A stretch of 13,263 nt of DNA from Chloroflexota bacterium (lineage in GTDB: Bacteria; Chloroflexota; Dehalococcoidia; GIF9; UBA5629): NCBI GenBank assembly GCA_026389675.1, contig JAPLHJ010000005.1, positions 1-13,263 of the forward strand, in the 5' to 3' direction. This document shows, piece by piece, positions 7,299 to 13,263 of this stretch (positions within the stretch are counted from its first letter, which is position 1; each line of letters starts with the position of its first letter). A program made the translations under genes and the position numbers. The notes under the pieces are model-generated. The model was not told the DNA's origin, searched no databases, and saw only the letters and a program-made list of their open reading frames with translations.

Positions 7299-7442
7299 AT
7301 GGCGAACCAGCTTGGTAAAAGATTCAAGTGTGAAGTATGCGGCAGCGAGGTGCTCTGCACCAAGGCCGGTGCGGGCGTTGTCGTTTGCTGCGGCAAAGAA
7401 ATGGAGCTGCAGAAACCCAAGGCTTTACCGTCATCCGATTAA
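7299..7442 (+). CDS. Desulforedoxin-like iron protein, second copy
   Basis: This 47-aa protein begins MANQLGKRFKC, parallel to MANQIGKKYSC of its neighbour. It keeps Cys11, Cys14, Cys30 and Cys31 for a tetrahedral iron site and has an additional Cys20. The frame is open upstream to 7215, but that region overlaps the first copy and its translation is not family-like. GGGAGAG at 7287-7293, 5 bases before the ATG at 7299, fixes the start. The C-terminus is about eight residues longer than in the first copy. Tandem duplication followed by divergence is the simplest origin. Confidence 0.87.
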   Translation: MANQLGKRFKCEVCGSEVLCTKAGAGVVVCCGKEMELQKPKALPSSD

Positions 7443-7477
7443 ATACATACTAGTGTTACTGAGAGTCCTATTTTACC

Positions 7478-7606
7478 CCGTCATTGCGAGGAGCGTAGCG
7501 ACGAAGCAATCTCAGGACATCATGTCACCAACAGGCAGATTGCCGCGCCCTTCGGGCTCGCAATGACGGTTTAAATGGAACGTTGCTTCGCTTCGCTCGC
7601 AATGAC
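7478..7606. repeat. Intergenic palindromic repeat B, inverted pair plus fragment
   Basis: The left arm starts CCGTCATTGCGAG (7478-7490) and continues through GACGAAGCAATCT to 7512. The right arm ends CTCGCAATGACGG (7557-7569), a perfect 13-base complement of the left end. Inner arms GCAATCT (7506-7512) and AGATTGC (7537-7543) also pair, so the unit would fold as one large hairpin. A third piece at about 7581-7606, ending CTCGCAATGACA, is another, shortened copy in the right-arm orientation. The element fills most of the 178-base gap before the fused CoA-transferase gene. A further copy of the left arm lies inside that gene at 8877-8908. No transposase is associated. Confidence 0.88.
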
Positions 7607-7620
7607 ATAATTAGGACACG

Positions 7621-10383
7621 ATGTCCTTTTCCTCTGCATATTCTGCGCCGTTGGCCGGCCTCCGCATTCTCGACCTGGCCGATGGAGCGGCCGCGTTTTG
7701 CTCTAAGCTGCTGGCAGACCTGGGAGCCGATGTCGTCAAAGTCGAGCCACCGGGTGGCTGCCCTTCGAGGCAGACCGGCCCTTTTCTAAATAATCTAAAA
7801 GGCGCGGATAGCAGCCTTTCATTCTGGTATCACAATTCAGGGAAATCCAGCGTCGCGCTGGACCTGGAGAACGAGCTCGACAGGCAGAAATTCCTCCGTT
7901 TGGCCGCATCCAGCCACGCGTTGGTCGAGTCCTTCCGGCCCGGCTACCTTGAGAGCATCGGCTTGGGTTACGGCGGGCTTTGCGCGGCCAACCCCGGCCT
8001 GGTGGTGGCGTCGGTGACCGGCTTCGGCCAATCCGGGCCTTACGCGCAGTATAAATCCTCCTCGCTCATCGCCGCGGCCAGCGGCGGGCAGATGTATGTC
8101 TGCGGGAGTCCGGGCAGGCCGCCGCTCAAGGCTTACGGCGATCAAGCTTATTACACTGCTTCGCTATTCGCCGCCTGCGGCATATTGCTGGCCCTGCGCT
8201 GCAGGGAATTGACGGGCAGGGGGCAGCACATCGACATCTCTATGCAGGAAGCTGTGACGGCCGCGCTGGAGCACGTCCTGGTGCAGTATTTTTACGATAA
8301 GAAAGTGCCGGGCAGGGAGGGCAGCCTGCAGTGGAACGCCGCCTGGGACATCTTCCCCTGCCGCGACGGCCACGTACTGCTGACCCTCAACCGCGAGTGG
8401 GATACACTGGTTGAGTTGCTTGGCAGCAAAGATATGGCCGCCGGCCTGGCGCATCCGGCCTGGCGCGACGCGGACTTTCGCAGTCAGCATACCGGCGATA
8501 TACAGGAGGCTATAAACTCATGGACCTGCATGCAGGATAGGGCGGAGGTTTTCCGGCTGGGACAGGACATGCGCTTCCCCTGGGCGGCGGTCTACTCAAT
8601 ACGCGATGTGATGGATAATGAGCAGCTCAATGAACGTGGTTACTTTGTGAACGCGGGGCACCTGCTGAAGCCGGGGGGCTTCAGGGTTCCGCGGCCGGTC
8701 ATCGATTTTGCGGACGCGCCCGGCTATGCATGGAAGGCGGCGCCGGCTAGCCGCGAAAATAACGGGGACCTGGAGGCCTTGATGAAACGTAGGGGCGGGT
8801 TTTCACACCCGCCCGAGAATGCGGGCGCAGAACATGCGGGCGCACCTAAAGGTACGCCCCTACGTTACCAAAAATGTCATTGCGAGGAGGGAAGCGACGA
8901 AGCAATCTGTAGGGGCGGGTTTTCAAACCCGCCCGAAAATGCGGGCGCACCTGAAGGTACGCCCCTACAGTGTGGTGATTTAAGGCTCGGCGCACCTGGA
9001 GGTATGCCCCTACGTAATGGAAACGGATTTCGTAGGGGCGGGTTTTCAAACCCGCCCGAGAATGCGGGCGCACCTGAAGGTACGCCCCTACGGTGTGGTG
9101 ATTTAAGGCTCGGCGCACCTGAAGGTACGCCCCTACGTAATGAAAACGGATTTTGTAGGGGCGGGTTTTCAAACCCGCACGAGAATGCGAGCGCAGCTTC
9201 CGGTAAGCCCCTACAGGGTATTCGGGTGCTGGACTTCACCTGGATGCTGGCCGGTCCCTATGCCACACGCCTGCTGGCCGACTTCGGCGCCGAGGTCATC
9301 AAGGTGCAGTCGAAGCTCACCGCCACGGGCGCCGAGCAGAATGACGCGGGCTACTTCGCCAGCTGGAACCGCAACAAGCTGGGCATCACGCTGGATTTGA
9401 GCAGGGCCGAGGCCCGGCAACTTGCGCTTGAACTCGTCGGCAAATGCGACCTGGTCATGGAGAATTTCACCCCGCGCGTGATGGAAGGCTGGGGGCTGGG
9501 CTACCAGGATTTGAAGCTGGTCAAACCCGATATCGTGATGGTCAGCCTCTCCGGTTTCGGCCACAGCGGCCCTTGGCGCAATTTTGCCGCCCTGGGCACA
9601 ACCATTCAGGCAGCCTCAGGTTTCACGCAGTTGACCTCTTATAACGGTGGCCGGCCGGTCGGCATCGGCTTTGCCTATGCCGACCACATTTCAGGCCTTT
9701 ACGCGGCGCTGGCAGCCCTTGCGGCGCTGAGGCGCAGGGATCGCTGCGGGCAGGGCGCATACGTCGATATTTCAGAGCTCGAGGCCGCCTGCAGCACGCT
9801 GGGCCCGGCGCTGCTGGACTATTCCGTTAACGGCCGCGCGGCGGCGCCTGCGGGAAATAAGGCGGAATGGGGGCAGGCTATCCCACACGGCTGCTACCGC
9901 TGCAAAGGTGAGGACCGCTGGTGCGTTATCGCTGTCTTCTCGGAGGAGGAGTGGCAATCGCTCTGCAATGTCATGGGTCAACCCCAACTGGCGCGCCAGG
10001 AGAAGTTTTCCTCCACCCGCTTGCGCCTTGAGAACGCGGATGCGCTGGACACACTGATTGAAACCTGGACGGTAAACTACACATCCCGTGAGGCGATGGA
10101 TATGTTACAGTCCGCCGGCGTGCCGGCAGCGGCCGTCAATGACGCGCGGGACCTGGCGGACGACCCGCAATTGAACTGCCGCGGCTTTTTCGTAGAACTG
10201 GAGCACCCTGTCCTGGGCTTAACCAGGGCGGACGGTAACCCTATCAGGATGAGCGCGGCCCCTGCGGTGTACCATAAGGCGGCGCCCCTGCTGGGCGCGG
10301 ACAACCGGCGCGTTTTCATAGATATACTGGGTATGAAAGAGGATAAATTCGGGTCTTACCTTGAAGACGGGATAATAGGTTAA
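7621..10383 (+). CDS. Two-domain CaiB/BaiF CoA-transferase fusion with repeat-derived linker
   Basis: The 920-aa protein contains two complete family III CoA-transferase domains, one of about 380 residues and one of about 390. Domain 1 (residues 10-380) has GLRILDLADG, ADVVKVEPP, and the probable catalytic Asp174 in YGDQ; its usual NRNK loop reads HNSGK (71-75). Domain 2 (529-915) has GIRVLDFTWMLAGPY, the standard NRNK (583-586), and Asp688 in YADHISG. Tandem CaiB fusions are known, but their linker is normally short. Here residues 390-528 are a Gly/Pro/Asn-rich linker encoded by palindromic repeats, with RGGF recurring at 391, 431, 472 and 513. The start has a modest AGGA (7613-7616). The stop overlaps the stop of the convergent amidohydrolase gene. 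The substrate is unknown; NRNK loss in domain 1 may mean the halves differ in activity. Confidence 0.88.
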   Translation: MSFSSAYSAPLAGLRILDLADGAAAFCSKLLADLGADVVKVEPPGGCPSRQTGPFLNNLKGADSSLSFWYHNSGKSSVALDLENELDRQKFLRLAASSHALVESFRPGYLESIGLGYGGLCAANPGLVVASVTGFGQSGPYAQYKSSSLIAAASGGQMYVCGSPGRPPLKAYGDQAYYTASLFAACGILLALRCRELTGRGQHIDISMQEAVTAALEHVLVQYFYDKKVPGREGSLQWNAAWDIFPCRDGHVLLTLNREWDTLVELLGSKDMAAGLAHPAWRDADFRSQHTGDIQEAINSWTCMQDRAEVFRLGQDMRFPWAAVYSIRDVMDNEQLNERGYFVNAGHLLKPGGFRVPRPVIDFADAPGYAWKAAPASRENNGDLEALMKRRGGFSHPPENAGAEHAGAPKGTPLRYQKCHCEEGSDEAICRGGFSNPPENAGAPEGTPLQCGDLRLGAPGGMPLRNGNGFRRGGFSNPPENAGAPEGTPLRCGDLRLGAPEGTPLRNENGFCRGGFSNPHENASAASGKPLQGIRVLDFTWMLAGPYATRLLADFGAEVIKVQSKLTATGAEQNDAGYFASWNRNKLGITLDLSRAEARQLALELVGKCDLVMENFTPRVMEGWGLGYQDLKLVKPDIVMVSLSGFGHSGPWRNFAALGTTIQAASGFTQLTSYNGGRPVGIGFAYADHISGLYAALAALAALRRRDRCGQGAYVDISELEAACSTLGPALLDYSVNGRAAAPAGNKAEWGQAIPHGCYRCKGEDRWCVIAVFSEEEWQSLCNVMGQPQLARQEKFSSTRLRLENADALDTLIETWTVNYTSREAMDMLQSAGVPAAAVNDARDLADDPQLNCRGFFVELEHPVLGLTRADGNPIRMSAAPAVYHKAAPLLGADNRRVFIDILGMKEDKFGSYLEDGIIG
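8788..9214. repeat. Array of palindromic repeat A inside the fused CoA-transferase gene
   Basis: Four copies of element A are read in frame: 8788-8864, 8909-8968, 9031-9092 and 9155-9214. Right-half copies (GGCGCACCT...CCCCTACG) lie at 8989-9014 and 9112-9137. Full copies run from GTAGGGGCGGG to GCCCCTAC, and the central copies have a 10-bp stem with a TC loop. The GTAGGGG starts are 120, 123 and 123 bases apart, all multiples of three. From 8909 the array is a 123-bp tandem repeat with about 2.5 units. The first copy carries a small internal duplication of an ATGCGGGCGCA segment. Each copy translates as RGGFSNPPENAGAPEGTPL or a variant. Confidence 0.95.
8877..8908 (+). repeat. Copy of repeat B arm inside the coding region
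   Basis: This stretch matches the left arm of the intergenic repeat B at 7480-7512 except for a few bases in the middle (GAGGGAAGCG versus GAGCGTAGCG). It abuts the repeat A copy at 8909 directly and lies 12 bases after the copy ending at 8864. In the coding frame it gives CHCEEGSDEAI (residues 419-429). Two unrelated repeat families thus share one linker. Confidence 0.92.
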
Positions 10384-11933
10384 ATCGCTTCGCTGTACAC
10401 CACTTCGCCGTCAAGCACGGTCATCTCGACCTTGAGGTTTTTCAGCTCCTGGGGACTAACCTGCAGGGGATCCCCGTTCAATACCACCAGGTCGGCCCAT
10501 TTGCCCTTCGCTATGCTGCCGGTTTGCTTCTCGCGGAAGCACGAGTACGCGGCATTAATCGTATAAAGCTTCAGGGCGTCCAGTGCGGAGATAGCCTCGC
10601 CCGGTATGACCGCCTGTCCCGTCCCGGCGCGGCGCGTGACGGCCGCGTAAATGCCTTTGAGCGGGTCCGGGTTGGCCACCGGCGCGTCCGAGCCTGCCGC
10701 CACCCTGACTCCCGCTTTCAACATCGTGTGGATGGCGTAGAGGTGTTTGAGCTGGTGGGGTGGCACCTCGGACAGGTACCTTTCCCCGCTGTAATAGATG
10801 AATGCCGGGTTGGTGACCACGCCTGCGCCCATCCTCGCCAGCCTGCGCCCCATAGCTGGAGTGCAGACCGAGCAGTGCTCCAGGCGGTGGCGGTGTCCTT
10901 TGCACGGGCGTTCTTTTAAAGCATACTCAAGGGCGGTAACCGCGGCCCCGACGGTAGTTTCTTCCACGGCGTGCAGGGCTGCCTGCAGCCGGCGGCGGTG
11001 GATGCCCGCCGCCAGGCGGTTAAGTTCCTCCTGCCGCGGGTTAAGGCTGCCCCTCACATCGTCTATGATAATCTTGACGGCCCCGCTGCCCAATCCCGTC
11101 GCCTTATCGTAAAACGGCTGCTTGCCCTGTAGGCTGTCGAGTTCACCCGCGCCGAACATCATCACCACCCGCGGCTCGAAGCGTCCCCTCCTTTTCCAAT
11201 CGATAAAGCGGTTCCAGCGCGCCATATCGTTGCCGGGCGATGCGTCCTGTAGCATGGTTATACCCAGGCTGAGCAGGGTCCTGCCCGCCCTTGTTATAGC
11301 GGTGTCCATCTCCTCGTCGCTTGCCGGGGCTATCCTTTGCGACAGGTAGCCGGCCATGCCGTAGAGCAGCCCGCTAGGCTCGCCGGTGCCCAGGTCGCGC
11401 TCGATCATGCCTCCCGGGGGTTCCTCACTCTCGATGTCGATGCCCGCCAGTTGCAGGGCCAGGCTGTTGAGCACGTGCGCGTGGCCGCTGCGGTGTGTTA
11501 GTTTGACCGGGTGGGCCGCCGTTGCCCTGTCCAGATCATGCCGCGTGGGATGGCGTTTCTCCTCTAAATAGAACTCGTTATAGCCGGCACATCTTATCCA
11601 GCTTCCCGCCGGCAGGGCGGCTGCAGTTTCCTTTATCGTGCTGATGATATCTTCGATGGAGTGCACCGAGGCCGGGCCGGCATCGATGTTGATCAGGCTT
11701 TCGGCATAAGCGGAGATATGGCAGTGGGCATCGTGAAAGGCAGGGATGACGGTTTTGCCCGCGCAGTCGATGACGCGGGCGCCCGGTCCGGTTGCGGTGG
11801 GGTCGATGTCCCGTCCGCTGACCTTTAAAATGCGCCCGCCCTGTATATAGATAGTGCGGTCCCGCGGGCGGCGTGGTTCCAGCGTTATCACGCCGGCGTT
11901 GCGCAGCACCAGGCTTGCTTTAAGGCTGTCCAT
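10380..11933 (-). CDS. YtcJ-like metal-dependent amidohydrolase
   Basis: The 517-aa protein is a full-length member of the amidohydrolase-3 (YtcJ-like) group of the amidohydrolase superfamily. An N-terminal beta-sandwich part precedes the barrel motif HDAHCH, giving HxH ligands His70 and His72. Later ligands are His321 (LHAVEE), His353 (LEHC) and Asp416 (GSDAP). Lys287 in VKIIID is a candidate bridging lysine. The C-terminal GKWADLVVLNGDP is typical of the family. Unlike the forward-strand amidohydrolase, every metal position is filled. The substrate, an amide or other hydrolysable bond, is not inferable. AGGGG lies 7 bases before the start (minus-strand sense). Its start overlaps the end of the transglutaminase-like gene by 14 bases, so the two are probably translationally coupled. 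Confidence 0.9.
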   Translation of the reverse strand: MDSLKASLVLRNAGVITLEPRRPRDRTIYIQGGRILKVSGRDIDPTATGPGARVIDCAGKTVIPAFHDAHCHISAYAESLINIDAGPASVHSIEDIISTIKETAAALPAGSWIRCAGYNEFYLEEKRHPTRHDLDRATAAHPVKLTHRSGHAHVLNSLALQLAGIDIESEEPPGGMIERDLGTGEPSGLLYGMAGYLSQRIAPASDEEMDTAITRAGRTLLSLGITMLQDASPGNDMARWNRFIDWKRRGRFEPRVVMMFGAGELDSLQGKQPFYDKATGLGSGAVKIIIDDVRGSLNPRQEELNRLAAGIHRRRLQAALHAVEETTVGAAVTALEYALKERPCKGHRHRLEHCSVCTPAMGRRLARMGAGVVTNPAFIYYSGERYLSEVPPHQLKHLYAIHTMLKAGVRVAAGSDAPVANPDPLKGIYAAVTRRAGTGQAVIPGEAISALDALKLYTINAAYSCFREKQTGSIAKGKWADLVVLNGDPLQVSPQELKNLKVEMTVLDGEVVYSEAI

Positions 11934-12546
11934 CCCGTATCCCCTGGAAATAAGAATTCAGACCCGCGTAAAAAGCGAGTGCGGTATCGTCCAGGTCCGG
12001 CGGCGGCATGAGTTCGGCTTCGTCAGGGAAGTAGAGTTCTTCTTGGCCTATAGGGAGCACGGGCAGTGAGGTGTCCGACTCACCGTCCCAGCTTGCCGTG
12101 AAGGGCAGGCCGATGCTGCCCAGGGGCGGGTCTATGGTAGCGTCTACCAGCACATAGCGGCCGTTCAGTTCCACCTTGCAGGCCAGGTGGTTGACCGGCG
12201 CCATCTGCTGTGCTAACTTCCACAGGGCGGGCGGGTAGAGCTCCTCGAATTCCGCCCAGCGGTAGGGATAGACAACGTATAACACGTTAAGCCCCAGCCT
12301 GCGGTACATCTGGCACAAAAGCAGGTGCTTGGGAGTGCAGGAACCCATGTTGAGTTCCAGTATGCGTGGGTAATCCATGGGGCTGTTAAGTTCGGGCAGC
12401 ACGCCGTAGGGTATATCGCGTATTTTTTCAAAGACCGCTATCATCGCCTGCTTCCCCTTTTTCCCCGCCGTCCACTTTTGCAGCGTGCTCCCTACGATGT
12501 CTTCTGGTGGCATAGGTTGGATCACTTTATTGCTTGCCGGCTGCAT
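11920..12546 (-). CDS. Transglutaminase-like cysteine hydrolase family protein
   Basis: The 208-aa protein has the Cys-His-Asp pattern of the transglutaminase-like superfamily: RDIPYG (43-48), Cys70 in MGSCTPKH, His120 in VNHLACKVELNG, and Asp135 in YVLVDAT. Such proteins are usually proteases or amidases, sometimes cross-linking enzymes. No signal peptide or membrane segment is visible, so it is likely cytoplasmic. The start is less certain than for its neighbours: no clear Shine-Dalgarno sequence precedes the ATG at 12546, and an in-frame ATG at 12513 is an alternative that would leave the catalytic residues intact. It follows the two-TM gene by 13 bases and overlaps the amidohydrolase gene by 14, so it looks like an operon member. 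Confidence 0.75.
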   Translation of the reverse strand: MQPASNKVIQPMPPEDIVGSTLQKWTAGKKGKQAMIAVFEKIRDIPYGVLPELNSPMDYPRILELNMGSCTPKHLLLCQMYRRLGLNVLYVVYPYRWAEFEELYPPALWKLAQQMAPVNHLACKVELNGRYVLVDATIDPPLGSIGLPFTASWDGESDTSLPVLPIGQEELYFPDEAELMPPPDLDDTALAFYAGLNSYFQGIRDGQP

Positions 12547-12559
12547 TCTGCAACGCAGG

Positions 12560-12883
12560 CTACATGAACACGTTATTGAAGGTTATAACCAGCGCAACGA
12601 TTACAATAACCAGGGCGATGGCGTAGCCGGCAAAGAGTCCCACGCCAAAAGCCGTCCATAGCCCCTGTATCTTCGTAAATTGCTCTACGCTCTCCCACTT
12701 CTTATTTTTCCAGGCCCATCCGCTACCCCTGGCCCCCAGGACAAATGCCATCACCAGGTTTACCACGGGGATAAGGCCTAACAGGGCAATATAGGTTTTG
12801 TTTCCCAGGCCCCAGATCCACGTCATAAAAAAAGCGCCCCAGTTCCATTTCTTAACGGCTGCTGTGTTATTTTCTACGTTCAT
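12560..12883 (-). CDS. Small Trp-rich two-TM membrane protein of unknown function
   Basis: The 107-aa protein has two hydrophobic segments, at about residues 31-51 and 78-102, and eight tryptophans, most in WNWGAFFMTWIWGLGNK (13-29) and SGWAWKNKKW (54-63). This layout, with a WNW start and a short basic loop between helices, resembles widespread small membrane proteins without a known role; I cannot assign a family name. A strong GAGGAGG (12891-12897, minus strand) stands 7 bases before the ATG. It lies between the M81 peptidase and the transglutaminase-like gene, with gaps of 31 and 13 bases, so cotranscription is likely. Confidence 0.8.
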   Translation of the reverse strand: MNVENNTAAVKKWNWGAFFMTWIWGLGNKTYIALLGLIPVVNLVMAFVLGARGSGWAWKNKKWESVEQFTKIQGLWTAFGVGLFAGYAIALVIVIVALVITFNNVFM

Positions 12884-12914
12884 ATTGATTCCTCCTCAAA
12901 ATTCGTTAAATCGG

Positions 12915-13263
12915 TTACCACTTCTTCCACTGCCACGAATCTACCTGGTCAAGCGGATAAATCGGTCTGGAGATATTATTGTATTTGATGGAAAACACAT
13001 CGATATTGGTGGTGCCCGGGCTGACCACGTTGAAGGTCTTGCGGTTATACTCCAGGAATCTGTAGCGGAAAGGAAAGAGATTCTTAGATATGACGATGTC
13101 AGCGTTCCACAAATCCAATCCGAGGCTGATGAAGAAGTCAGGAGAAAACGTGGGGTCGGCAAACTCGGTTAAGATCAGGTGCACCCCTTTGTTTTTAAGC
13201 ACAACCGCCCTGCCGGTATACCTGACTGCATCGCGGTAATCCCCTTTGAAAATAACCTGCCCG
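12915..13263 (-). CDS. M81/MlrC-like metallopeptidase, C-terminal part (gene runs off the window)
   Basis: About 115 C-terminal residues are visible; the 5' part lies beyond base 13263. The frame is open to the window edge, so the GTG at 13202 is internal and not a start. The segment GQVIFKGDYRDAV, then VVLKNKGVHLILTEF, then DFFISLGLD and a C-terminal FNVVSPGTTN match the C-terminal domain seen in MlrC-like proteins of peptidase family M81, known from microcystin degradation and many uncharacterised clusters. The N-terminal zinc-binding region is not in view, so activity cannot be judged. It is probably an early gene of the minus-strand operon. Confidence 0.72.
   Translation of the reverse strand, partial: GQVIFKGDYRDAVRYTGRAVVLKNKGVHLILTEFADPTFSPDFFISLGLDLWNADIVISKNLFPFRYRFLEYNRKTFNVVSPGTTNIDVFSIKYNNISRPIYPLDQVDSWQWKKW

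Noticed and set aside
8998..9006. GGAGGT followed by in-frame ATG (9004) within a half copy of repeat A, a possible separate start for the second CaiB domain
   Set aside because: The GGAGG is only 1 base from the ATG, too close for normal initiation, and the upstream frame is open and domain-like. Other copies of the unit read GAAGGTACG here, so it looks like chance.
8788..9214. CRISPR array
   Set aside because: The copies are palindromic, irregular in length, contain half copies and near-identical spacers, and no cas gene is present.
8846..9239. Two long minus-strand open frames over the repeat array (VGAYLQVRPHSRAGLKTRPY-like translation)
   Set aside because: They are translations of repeat A on the opposite strand. 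Short database proteins with similar text are, as far as I recall, repeat artefacts, and there is no start signal.

Overview
The window reads as part of a GC-rich (roughly 55-58%) genome of an anaerobic bacterium. Desulforedoxin-type proteins, many CoA-transferase and crotonase genes, strong Shine-Dalgarno sites and two families of short palindromic repeats would fit an uncultured Chloroflexota such as Dehalococcoidia. There is no rRNA or housekeeping marker here, so this placement is an inference.

Left and centre (154-6992, + strand): a tight run of six genes, probably one operon. It holds a family III (CaiB/BaiF) CoA-transferase, two crotonase-fold proteins, an amidohydrolase-2 (ACMSD-like) barrel protein, a second and clearly paralogous CaiB protein, and a membrane-anchored C45-type Ntn-hydrolase with a TPR-like tail. 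The two CoA-transferases flank the two crotonases and the barrel protein. This suggests CoA activation of an acid, then hydration, isomerisation or cleavage; the substrate cannot be read from the sequence. The first crotonase lacks both catalytic glutamates and the amidohydrolase lacks the N-terminal HxH metal motif, so the operon mixes canonical and altered active sites.

Centre right (7148-10383, + strand): two tandem desulforedoxin-like iron proteins (39 and 47 aa), then an intergenic palindromic repeat, then a 920-aa protein made of two complete CaiB domains. These domains are joined by about 140 residues encoded almost entirely by dispersed palindromic repeats. All repeat copies are read in one frame, with spacings of 120, 123 and 123 bp. 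A copy of the same repeat lies between the first two operon genes, and the other repeat family present in the linker also lies just upstream of the fused gene.

Right (10380-13263, - strand): a convergent four-gene run: the C-terminus of an M81/MlrC-like metallopeptidase entering from beyond the right edge, a Trp-rich two-TM protein, a transglutaminase-like protein, and a YtcJ-like amidohydrolase whose stop codon overlaps the stop of the fused CaiB gene.

Most unusual: repeat elements expanded in frame inside a coding gene; a 45-bp tandem duplication copying the ribosome binding site, start codon and first codons of the amidohydrolase gene; and the altered active sites of two operon enzymes.
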